Shown piece after piece: positions 1 through 10,562 of a stretch of DNA of 64,000 nt. The notes under the pieces were generated by a model. It saw nothing but the letters and a program-made list of their open reading frames with translations, made no database searches and had not been told where the DNA came from. The first letter of the stretch is position 1; each line of letters begins with the position of its first letter. The position numbers and the translations under genes were made by a program. Origin of the DNA: Gymnogyps californianus (Eukaryota > Chordata > Aves > Accipitriformes > Cathartidae); assembly GCF_018139145.2 (NCBI RefSeq), contig NC_059482.1, positions 7,245,294-7,309,293 of the forward strand, written 5' to 3'.

Positions 1-151
1 GTATGATCTAGTCCCAGGTTGGTTTTTCCATGGGAATGTTCCAAATGACATCTAATATTTAACCATAATTGAGACATTTAGAAGCAAACACGTTTAGACT
101 AACTGATATTTTAGAACAGCTACTTCCCCCATTTTCTAGTAGTGTATCACT

Positions 152-744
152 TTTAATTCCATGTAGTTTAAAAATTAACATCAGATTTTTCTGTTTCATT
201 TGGCTTTCTCAACCCATAGATAAAACTCTTGGTCACAGATCTGTCCTGTTAAACTATAAGGATGACAGCCATTTTTCACAGGAGCTCACATAATCCCAAG
301 TCCCTCTTAAGCACTGGAACTGAAAGGATCCCTACACCTCATATTGGCACATGTCATCATACAGCAATCTTTTGTAAACTTTCAATAAACTCACTAGAGT
401 TCTGAGTTCAAGTAAATACTGCCCTACTGTGGAGATACAAAGTACAGAAATAGGAGGTGAATTCCAGCAACCTGAACATCAGGCTGAAATAATATGCCAA
501 AATATGATACAATGTAGGTCAAAACATAATATATGTTCCTGTACGTAATGAGAGCACTCGCTAAACATAACATTTTTAGCATCTGAATAGAAAATAAATT
601 AATGGAGAGAACTTCTGTTTCAGGAAAGAGTGAGTACAATGCAGGAGACGGGTATTTTTAACTTGCCACTGTCTAAGTGGGAGCAGTTACTAACAAGCAA
701 AACTGCATGTTAATAACCCAAAACATGGTCATTTGTATATGTAA
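152..744 (-). other. CLEC3A: CLEC3A 3'UTR with candidate ATTAAA poly(A) signal
   Basis: Sequence downstream of the CLEC3A stop. No canonical AATAAA occurs on the minus strand between the stop and the window edge. The best signal is ATTAAA at 157-152, which would give a 3'UTR of about 600 bases. G-rich sequence follows it, as expected after a cleavage site. The true end could lie beyond position 1. The remaining bases 1-151 contain nothing else I can identify. Confidence 0.4.
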
Positions 745-1136
745 TTATGGGATCAGAAATTCACAAATATATCTTTTGGCAGTACGACAGACTTCATCCA
801 CCCACTTGCCTTGTGATGACTGAGAAAAAAAGACACAGTTTTCGTGCTTCCCCCCATTTGGTTGGGCGCGATCCCAGTTGAAGTACTGTAAAGCCATGCC
901 ATTGACATCAACAAATTTCCCTTCATTTATCATGTCATTGACACCCAACCAAAACTCAGACACTCTAGGCATACTTTTCTTGCCATAATCTCGAAGAGCG
1001 TTTGTTTCATCGTTATTCCTTGGGATAGCCAAGGTCCCTCCCTTGGCTATGCAGTCTTCATTGGCTTCATGAAAATGTTTGGTGCCTTCTGATATGAGGT
1101 AGCACTTCTTATAGGCCTTTGTCCCACGAAGACAGA
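745..1136 (-). CDS. CLEC3A: CLEC3A coding exon 3: C-type lectin domain and stop
   Basis: Terminal coding exon of a tetranectin-family C-type lectin, a secreted protein of cartilage matrix. Read on the minus strand, it opens after a TTCACAG acceptor (AG at 1138-1137) with two bases that complete Val66, and runs 129 further codons to TAA at 747-745. It encodes almost the whole lectin domain, residues 67-195. All six expected cysteines are present: C67, C77, C94, C166, C182 and C190. Family landmarks are WLGVND (128-133), FNWDRAQPNGG (151-161), ENC (164-166) and GKWVDE (175-180). The QPN at 157-159 sits where calcium/sugar-binding lectins carry EPN or QPD, so calcium binding is possible but not shown. 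The acceptor leaves the frame open with exon 2. The reading is close to mammalian CLEC3A as I know it, with many identical blocks. There is no frameshift or internal stop. CLEC3A is favoured over CLEC3B (tetranectin) because of the matching N-terminal exons and the VAT1L neighbour. Confidence 0.96.
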
Positions 1137-4100
1137 CTGTGAATAGATATTGGTTTGCATGTTCAGTAAAAACTTGGGCTATAGCTTTGAATAATGTTTC
1201 CTAAAATGATAATTTTCTAAAGGTATGTAGGGAATTAAGCAGACAAGTCCCTCAGCAGGTGAAAGGCTCTTGCCTCCACAGAGTGGGCCTGAAAGTACCA
1301 GTAAGATCAGACTTCCCTGCTATTCCTCCTGTTCGTGTAGGACCTTGTATGCAGCCAGCATTTTAGCGTGCCTTTGGGAAGTCTGAACAGACTGCTCACA
1401 GGCACTTTGTAAAGCACCTTGGACTACAAGGGATGGCCAAAAGCAGAGCATGTTCTTATAGCTGCTCCAGAGAAGAGGCACTTAAGAGGAAGGACAGACA
1501 TAGCTGTGATCTTAACACCATAAAGTGCTTTGGAGAATCTTTCCTGTGTTTATGCTGATAAACCTCAGGCATGATCTTGAGCCCCAGATTCCCTCAAGCA
1601 ATGTAATTCTCTCAAGGATTTTTTTATTTTGCTGTTTCAGAATGCTGAAATATAACCCAGGCCTGTTGTCAGTGTATCTTCAGTCTTCTTTTAGCAAATA
1701 GTCCTGCTTTCACACATTTTTACCTTATTTCATCAGTCTCAAAACTGATGGAATGGATGAAGTATGGATGTTTGTATTGTTGGCAGATGTGAGCTGGTCA
1801 TCAGGAACTCTATACTTGGCTTTATAGTAGAGAGACAGATCTAAAGGTCTTCTCATATTTATGACATTTAGGTGCCAAAGAAAAGTAAAGTTTTATGCAT
1901 TAACTAAGCCTAGTTCCTAGCAAACAAAGGCAGGACAGAAAAGTGCTATTTTAAATGTGTCCTGCTCACCAGAAAAATATTGATTTGAAATTCATAATGC
2001 AAATTTCTGTCTGGATGATTGATAAAAATATATTTCCACCTGCGGAAGAGTACACGTTTGCCACTTTAGCTCTTGATTTCTGGTCTTTCCAGCAAAGTCT
2101 ATCCCTTCAAACTCTAAATTCAAATGAGGTAAAGTGACTTAAATTTATAAACACTTTTAAAATGTGTACACTTATTTCTGAGCTTGCATGACAATCTGAA
2201 CCAAATAATCTAAACATTTGCATTTATAAATCTGTTTGCTTTTAGTTCTACTGGAACATATCAGGGAAGTCTTGGTGTAAAGTCCAAATGTACTAGAACG
2301 TTATTTTGGCATATGCTCTGTAACTGGAATTGCCTTGCAGAACCGCTGTCAGAGTTCTTCCAGCCCAAGGTCTGTGTGGGCAGGCTTGCAGAAGTGAATC
2401 CTTGAACTTTGCTTTCCAGCTCTCCTAATACAGATATGTGAAAAACTGATTCTCCCAAGAAAAATACTTACAAGAAGAGAACCCTCCTCAAAGGAGTGTT
2501 CCTTCTGAGCTGAGGAAGGTAGCAAAGGCCTTGAATAAACTCCTGTAACAATTATTTTTAGAATCCTGCATATGACTACTTTGAGATTATTCAGTTTATT
2601 GCTCAAACTCATCTTGTACTTATATGAGAAATATGTCATGAAACAATACGAACATCTTCTGTCCTGATGTTTTCTATAATCTCTTTCTAATTCCTGTCAT
2701 CTGTTCTTGTAAAAAAAGTAATTATGTATCTAATCAACAGAACATGCAAATCCACTTTGGTCCATATCCTGTATGTCCCAGTTTTTTAGTATTTCCAGTT
2801 GTAGTGTTCATTGCATTCCTTAGCTGCATTTTCAGGATCATCATTTTATATTAGGGCTTATCCTTCAAATTTTGACCTTTCCAACTGCTAATGGCCAAAG
2901 AAAAGTAATGAACGTATTTGCTAAATGTTGAATTCTTTAACAAATTTATATTCATGGGAAAGATCAGAGAGACCTTATCTACTTCAACAATACTGCAGTA
3001 ATGATGGAGACTGGCCCTCTTTAGCAAGAAAGTATGTGCTGCTAAATGGCGTGTGGCAACATTTCACAGTATGTAGAAAGGAGACCTAGGAAATTCAAGC
3101 AAAAGAAGAAATCAGATTGTAATGTGTGTCTCGGAAATGTCCATAAGCTAAGAAAGCAGCTCCTTTTTCAAGTATCATAATGCCATTAATAAAAGCAGTC
3201 AGAGCTAGAGGGGTGATAGATCTCTCTTTGCTAAATTTGGAATCCAGCTGAACAGTGTGGGTTCTGAGTTTAGAATATAGCTCAAAATAAGTTTTGAGGA
3301 TAGAAAATCTCCTGGCTCTGGTTTCATTTCTAAGCCACTGCATGCTTACTCTCAAGCTCCTTCTGGAAGCAACACAAGAATTACTTTCAAACAAGAGTTA
3401 CTTGTCTAGCACAGGCTCCCTCTTTTAAGAAACTTCTAAAGTCTTCTTATAAGAAATTTAAAATAAAAATATTTTGTAAAGTTCAAAAAGCTCTATGTAA
3501 CCCAAGATGTAAAACAGGACAACCCAAATATTACCATCCCTAAGGAAAATATGTTCTGTTTCATATGAATGATGTCATTTCCTCTGTAGTGTCCTCTTGT
3601 ACATGTTTAAATGCCAAGTTTTGTGTCAACACTGTGAAAAAGCACAACTGTCTAGTAGGTGCATGTGTATTTACCCTTCTTATTTTGTTTGGAAATTTCC
3701 ATCTGGCTATTTAAATACTTAAAGGACTCTGCACATCAATACAGGGTATTTCTGAACTCACAGTGGGTATTACTTTGAAGTTTTATGGCAACATTCACAT
3801 TTGAATGTTGCGAACTGCACACTTTTAAAAAGGCTCAGTCCTTTTAGCTTCCTTTCGGGGGTATTCTCAGCCTTTTCTGTGAATATTTTTGCCTTGTTAG
3901 CCCATGTTCATATCAAAGCTGGGGACCTAACTCATTGACCATCTAAACTCTCAAACCCAGCAACCCTCATTGTGTTGCCTTTGTCTGATTATACCTAAAC
4001 TCACAGCTTGGGGTTGTGCATAGCAAAGACAAAAGTAGTTCTTGCTCCAGATTAATTCTTGCTCTTAGTGAAGAATGGTCACTTGTACACCTTTAGTTCA

Positions 4101-4284
4101 GACTTGATTTTACTTGAATGCTTCCTTCAACATTTGTCTTACCATTACAGCTATGGCATACTATGCTCTTAAGGAGTTGTATTTCTCAGTCACAAATCCC
4201 CATTAAAGAGAAGGATGGGAGTGAAGGAGAGAGGAAAGGCAGTGATAACTTTTGGAAACCATTGACCAGTGTAAGCTGCTTTAC
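1137..4284 (-). other. CLEC3A: CLEC3A intron 2
   Basis: A 3148-bp phase-1 intron bounded by GTAAAG at the donor and TTCACAG at the acceptor. It is AT-rich and the open frames inside are short. I see no coding exon, RNA gene or recognisable mobile element. Confidence 0.85.
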
Positions 4285-4365
4285 CTGTCTGAAGTGCTTG
4301 CATTTCTTTCAGAGCATTCACTTCTCGCCACAATTTGTCAATCTGGGTCTTTAGGTCATCTTTTT
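4285..4365 (-). CDS. CLEC3A: CLEC3A coding exon 2: coiled-coil neck
   Basis: This 81-bp exon encodes 26 whole codons (KDDLKTQIDKLWREVNALKE, then MQALQT) plus split codons at both ends; both introns are phase 1. The donor is ACAG|GTAAAG (GT at 4284-4283) and the acceptor is TTACTTAAG (AG at 4367-4366). Leu/Ile/Leu/Val/Leu spacing in the peptide gives the heptad pattern of the trimerising alpha-helical neck that precedes the lectin domain in tetranectin-family proteins; trimerisation is known for the family and inferred here. The exon is too short to appear as an independent long ORF and was recognised from the peptide and its splice sites. A second AG six bases into the exon (4361-4360) could act as an alternative in-frame acceptor and would remove two residues (Glu-Lys). 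The upstream choice is preferred because it keeps the length closer to the mammalian protein. Confidence 0.93.
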
Positions 4366-6448
4366 CTTAAGTAAAAGAAATATAGAGAAATTAATAGATA
4401 TGCACAGAAAAAAAAGAAAATTCACAAAATTATATGTTAAAAGCTGTTTCAAAATATCATGGGTTTCTGCATCGTTGAGATATGTTTTGATTTCTTTTAA
4501 AGATTTTTCCTTAATGAAAGGGTTCCTGTAGGGTTCCTATATAAAAACAGGAAGAACCCACCTTTACCTTTCAGCCTCATAGTTTAAATCTCATTTTCAG
4601 TTGGACTGTATCCTAGTAACTGTTTGAAAACCATGCATTGTTGCAGTTAATCATTATTTAGCATGCCAGTATCTAATTTACAGCAAAATTTGCCTGTTTA
4701 CTTTTGAACCTATACACTATGGTGTATATATATGACACACAAATAATAGCAGGACACAAGTTGTGTTTATTCAAAGAAATGTTATTCTGTAAGCATGAAA
4801 GTTTCACGCAACTCTTGTTTTAACACAGTGAGGAACAACTAATATAATCCAACTTCACAGTCTGAATGTATGCAGACAAGCTTGCTGAGCTGCAATTTCC
4901 CCTCCCCAGGAGGAGCTTTCTTTTCTCTGCCAGTACAGAGGGCCTGGTGACTTGAGTCACACAAATTTAGGCTGAATCACCATTTTGTAGCACTTACAAA
5001 AGCACCAAGAAGATGGTGGGACAAGAAAATAAGCTAATTTGCGTTTAACTCCATTTTCATGTCCTGTTTTCTATTCTTTTTTTCTTAATCATTATAATAT
5101 TCTACCACCATCAAACAACTAGCAGGCATGTTTCCATTGCACAAGACGACAATTTGATTGCAGCAGTAACCAGACCTTCCAGAAGCCACAGTAAAGAACA
5201 CGAGGAATAAATAAGCTCTTGCACACATAGCAGAACTAACAAAACCACAGTTCCTACAGATCTGTGTTACATCACCTAATCCTCCAGCTGCACCCCAGAA
5301 AGCTTGTCTCTTCATGTTCCCTACTGCCTGTGGGGATAACCCCAGCTGTCCTTCATGACTCCCAGTTCCCCAATCCATGCTACTCCCTGCAAGTCCCAGT
5401 TTACAAGAGCCCCTCCATGTTCCTCTGCTTCAAAAGAGGCAAAAAACAGAACAAGCTCCTGGTGCAACCCCTTCATAGTGGGACACTAATGCAGATTTCC
5501 CCCCCCTAAAATATTGGGAAACTTATCCTCAGGAACTACATTCTTCTGCCAAATTGTTTCAAGTTGAAAAGTTACTAGTGGAAGGTTGACAGACAAATGT
5601 GCTGGCAAAACAGATGTATTAGCAGCCTGTCCTTAGGACACCAAGCTTAAAACCATAGAGATTCCAAAGGAGAAGGAAGTATATATAACTGTATAGCTCC
5701 AGAGCAGTGTAATCATGTTGTACAATGGCTTCATCAAAGCTGTAGTTTTTTCATTGACTAGGAGTTTAAATATTTGCCATTAGTGTAACCTCCATCAGAC
5801 CCTCTTTTATTAGAAATAAGTCTTTAAATTAAATACACAGACATTTCCAAACAACATTCAGCCGTTTTGTTTGCTCTGTAAGCTTTGCTCTGGGAATTTA
5901 TGCTATATCTTTTTCTGCTAATTCTTTTTCATTAGTTTGACTTGCCATTTCACAGTACTTTTCACACAGGTAAAGTAATATTCCACAAATATTAGACAGA
6001 CCTTCTGTTAAAATTAAGAAATGGTGCAAAAATCTGAACAATAACCCTTGGAGACTGAATATTTTATTCTGCTCTTTTCCACCATATGTACCTGAATTTC
6101 CATGATCTTAGTCAATATAACTACGTAACTGAGAATGATCAGCCAGAGTCCTCTCTCAGCTGTACCTGTGAGTCCTGAATAATGTTGACAGAGATGAATA
6201 GGCATAACAGGGCAATATATTTACAACTGTTATACAGCTCTATTTCCGTAACTCATTCTGGCACCTTATTCTTGGCTTTGCTAACTCACAAAAATATTTT
6301 AAAGACAGATATAATACAGACTCAAATGTCCTTTGTTAATAAGCATTTGTATAATGTTAGTTGCTGGTTCATGCAATGTTATTTAAGTACATAGTAAACT
6401 TGCATAGTCTATAAGCTTCTATCCCTCCTCCCAGTTAAAACCCAGTAC
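4366..6448 (-). other. CLEC3A: CLEC3A intron 1
   Basis: A 2083-bp phase-1 intron between the signal-peptide exon and the coiled-coil exon, donor GTACTG, acceptor TTACTTAAG (weak: purine at -3). It contains a small hairpin, TATACAC / GTGTATA with a four-base loop, at 4711-4728. I see nothing else in it. Confidence 0.82.
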
Positions 6449-6563
6449 CTTTCACTCTACGTTTGCTGTGCTTCCTGGCTTTGAATTTGGAAGCCTGGCT
6501 GATGGTCTGATCCAGCAGTAGTATGCTTATGAGTAGAAAAATCATAAGTCCGGCTTGTGCCAT
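6449..6563 (-). CDS. CLEC3A: CLEC3A coding exon 1: signal peptide and basic segment
   Basis: First coding exon, 38 codons plus one base, from ATG at 6563-6561 to the donor AAAG|GTACTG (GT at 6448-6447). The start has a good vertebrate context, with G at -3 and G at +4. Residues 1-24 form a classical signal peptide with a hydrophobic core (GLMIFLLISILLL) and probable cleavage after Ser-Gln-Ala, so the product is secreted. The mature N-terminus is strongly basic (SKFKARKHSKRRVK), as in mammalian CLEC3A, where this segment is associated with heparin/matrix binding and with antimicrobial peptides; that function is known for the mammalian protein and only inferred here. The 2083-bp intron 1 follows. 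Joined with exons 2 and 3 this gives 195 residues, against about 197 in human. Confidence 0.94.
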
Positions 6564-6665
6564 GTCTCTTTAAAAGAGCTTAACAAGAAGCTTCAAGAGA
6601 TTCTCTTTAGCAGCTATGAGAGCAAGTCACATAGACACATCTCGGCAGGGACTGACTGAGGTCAG

Positions 6666-6672
6666 TTTTATA
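6666..6672 (-). promoter_or_regulatory. CLEC3A TATA box
   Basis: TATAAAA on the minus strand, about 103 bp upstream of the CLEC3A ATG. Counting about 30 bp downstream puts transcription start near 6640 and gives a 5'UTR of roughly 75-80 bases with no intron needed. An AGGTCA half-site-like hexamer lies directly next to it on the plus strand (about 6659-6664). A TATA promoter suits a tissue-restricted matrix gene. No start-site data are available, so the transcription start is inferred. Confidence 0.6.
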
Positions 6673-9600
6673 AAAGTGCAGTGATAGGGTTGGCTGTATT
6701 CCTTGCTTACGAAATGTGTTTAATACTTAAGCTCGCTGTAGCATAAGGTACCTCTTTGTTCTCTCATCTCATCTGAAATTCCTGTTTCCATTTTGAGTTC
6801 AGCTGGGACAAGTTGCTTTTACAGAGGCCATACCAGCACTAAACAGTGCACTGATTGCCACTAATAAGCGCCATATCTCCTGTTTTAACTTTGAAGCCAA
6901 AATGTATGGAAAAGCAGATGAATGCTCAAAAACACCTTGTGCAATGCTAGCCTCAAGGAGGGGTAGCCAAAATATTTCCACAAATGTAACAGGCTCACCC
7001 AGCATGGCTGTGTCGCAAGCTGGTTAAGTCATGACAATGGTCATGATCTTATTTACACTGAAACAAAAAAAGAATGTTGCCCTCTGAGTAAATGCAAACA
7101 CTGAAGCTACACATACACACACACAGAGTATATATACATTAAGATCACATTATGTAAGGAGTGCATTTATTATTTTATGAAGAGTTAATAAAAGCCTAAT
7201 AGATATGACTGCATTTCTGATTAAGAACAGTGTGTGCTATCAGCAGGGTCTAGTCAGGGGAACAAAAGATAGCGATACTCTTCCAAAAGTTCCCAAGTCC
7301 TGACTATATGGTCAGAGGAAGAGTAAAGCACAAGATGCTTGAAGCAAGACAGTGTCTCTCTGGACTCTGGAGAGCTCTCTGCGTTTGGATCTCTTTCATT
7401 TGCCCTTGGGCTCTGTTGAGTTTTGTGGGGCTGCCTTTTAATTGGGATTGCTATAAGTAGTAGAACCTCTCACTGATTTAGGTGGACAAATTGTCACAAT
7501 AATGTGCCCATCCATCACACTCTTTTCTCTTTCTCTCTTTCTCCCTGTCCCCGCGCCCCGTAAGAGAGGGTTTCTTTAAAACATTGACACCAAAGTCATT
7601 GTTGGGTGATGGGGTGCTGGCAGGCGTAGTTCATTCCCTTCAGAGCTGTTGTTCCAGACATCTTTGCCATCTCTACCCTGGTTACATTATGCTCATGTTG
7701 CCAGATTTTTTCAGTACTGTAACAGCAAGAGACTTATTACTTTATTAAAGGAAAGCTGAGATTTAGGGACAAGCTGTTATACTACATGAATGCATACTGG
7801 CTTTTTCTAACCCCCACATGCAGTCTAAAAGCACTTCAGTACTTAATGTAAAACACACCTACACCATCTGTTTGGATACCTTTAAACAATTAGCTGTATT
7901 CTGATAATCTATAACCAGTAAGCATCTATTAATCATTAGTTAATAAACTTTTCATAAATGCATCCTGGTATGATAAAACTTAGTTTCAGTGGTCCTGCTT
8001 CAAAATATTGAAGTATGTCACTTTGTGCAGGGGAACCTCTGGATCACCAATGGTAAGTCCTCAGTGTTGTTATGGAGCACAGCACACCAGAGATGGCTAT
8101 TGCAGGGTCCCACCCACCCAGAACTGTCTCACAAATCACTCACACAGCTGCACATTTCAGTACACAGTTAAATGTGGGAAGGGCTGTCATTCCAACTAGC
8201 ACACCAGAAACTGAAATGTGAGCTGTCAGAGAGGGGGAAAAAAAGGAGCTTTGCAAGGGTCTAGTTCAAGATTTAATCGGTCATGTAGAACTAACCCAAA
8301 GTTCAGGGTTGATCCATATTTTATCCCAGTGATATTGGGGCATCAATATAAGTTAATTAAGGGCAGACAGCTGAATCAATAACTACCTCCAGTTAGTTTT
8401 TCACTTGGTGCCTTCTCAGAGGTTGTAGAATTGCATGTGAAGCTGATCCTGAACCATTGCAGCTTGTAGCCTGACATATTGAACTAGTGCTAATTTTGGG
8501 TTACCTTGATAAGGGAGCTGTAAACCCCTGGAGCTGTTTCACGTGGAGCTTAGCTGTCCCACAGGCTTTGAGAGAGGCAGGACCAGTAGCTGGGGTCAGC
8601 AAGCATTTTAGTGTGTGTGTTTAAGGACTCAGTACCAAAATGTATTTGTTCCTGCTCCTAGGAACTTGAGTTTTCTAACACAGGCTTTCTTTTCTTTCTG
8701 TGAAATGAGTCTGACAGAAAAAGATTTGTACTCTACTGAGGCAAGCACACAACTCACTAGAAATGGAGGTATAAAGAAAACACAGATTTGGTATTCTGAG
8801 AGTTCTTGGCCAAGAGCCTGAGTAAAAACTTGTGCTTTTTAGAGTATGCCATGTTATGTCCTTTTAAAAACAGACTGAAACTCTGTTTTGAAAGATTCAT
8901 CTCCCTCATGCGGTAGTCTCTTTGACCATTTTACCAGTCTGCAGGTAGCTCAGCTGGACTTCACTCCTAAAACCTGAATCACAAAGCTGTCCTTGCAGCT
9001 GCTGTGAGAGACCACAAGGGTATAGGGGCTTGTTTGTCCAGAACTTGTCTAGAGTACCTGAGAAATAGGTGTCATGCTTATAACTAATCTATAGCAACTG
9101 AGGAAGCAAGTTTAACTTCTTGTATACAGTGTGTGGGCAGAAGAGTCAGAGAAAAGTCAAAATATGTTGCTGAGAAGACGTAAACTCCCAGTGCTACTGT
9201 GAGGAAGCAGAAAATGGAACCACATAGGAGGCCTAGAGCCTCACTGAATGAGTACCTGGTCTGTGTACGGTCTTGAAACCAGCGTTACAATGTCATTTAG
9301 AGTTGTATTTTTTCTTTTACTAGCATAGTTATAGTAATATAATACATCCCAGAAAGTGAACACAGTTATATATGTATAAAGTAATTTTTCCTGGGACAAA
9401 TAATTCCTCTTTCTATATGAGAATGTGCTATACAAATATAAATAGCCTCATACCTTTATAGCTGCATCCAGACTAGGGTGGGATTGCGCTTTTTTATTTA
9501 CACCAGTATAGTAGAACTTCTGCATATAGAAAAAATCGTGGTTTCTCTTGCAGTGCTTAGTTCACTTCAAAGCACTCTTGAAGTGCTTTGTTTGATACGA

Positions 9601-10534
9601 AACATCTTGTAAAAGCCATAGCTGCTGTACTGCGCAGGCACCTGGGTTTTTGGCTCCTGTCAACTTTCAGACAATTGAACCATTCAGAGCATAAGCATCC
9701 TTTGGTAAAAGGTTTATTTCAGTTTCTCCACAGAGGCTTTTCAAGGTAAAAAGTCTATTCCCCTTGGAGACAGTTCTACCTTTATATGCTCCTGTAAACT
9801 TGCTCAGAAAAACTCTTCATACAGCTGTTTTTTCCTCTCCATTCTCAGCCATCACTGGGTTTGTGGAAAGAACATGCAATTGGGCACAGAGTATGAGAAG
9901 TCGGTGTGAGATGAGGACTGGATGCTAGGCTGAGATCCTGAAATAGGTCTGGCTGCAGAAGCCATTTCCTGTTGTGTGGAGTAAGATCCTATGTAGGGGG
10001 ATATGTCCTCTACTTATCTCCTGAGGTAGTAGAGCTACAAATAGAATACTACTTGTAAAAAATATCTTTAAAGAAAATTAATGCTTCAGTCTGTTGAAAA
10101 GCGAACTGCTCACGTATTGCTAGTAGAGTGGCTATGTTTTAATGAGATCTACAGTCCCCTCCATGCTTCAGAGCTAATTGTGTTGTGGCATGTTTGACCA
10201 AATGCGAAACTGATGGGCTGTGTCTGCTACTGAAATCATAGTGAACTTTTTTTTTTGCGCAGCATTTCAGTTGTGGAAAATTCAGCTCAGCGTAGGATTT
10301 GGGAAAAAAGCTTGTATGTGGGTAACTATTTGCCACTTCTACTCAGAGTATAAAGAGAAAATGAAAGCTGATCAGAGTTGTTCCCAGGCTAAGGAATTTC
10401 AAGTGGGGCAATCCCAAGAGCCAGTATAGCCAACAAAAGCAGATAACACAAAGGTTAGTAAAAGGTTTATCACCTCCCATGCATCAGTTTTTATGACTGT
10501 CTTGGGTGGTTAACGGGATCCACTGCTTGATTTT

Positions 10535-10562
10535 AATTTGTTTCAATTAATTGTAACAAATT
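10535..10562. repeat. 28-bp near-perfect palindrome
   Basis: The left arm AATTTGTTTCAATT and right arm AATTGTAACAAATT pair at 13 of 14 positions with no spacer. It lies in the intergenic region about 4 kb upstream of CLEC3A. Confidence 0.93.

Noticed and set aside
7519..7560. Pyrimidine-rich tract (TCTTTTCTCTTTCTCTC type)
   Set aside because: Interrupted and short; triplex potential is weak and there is no adjacent gene signal.
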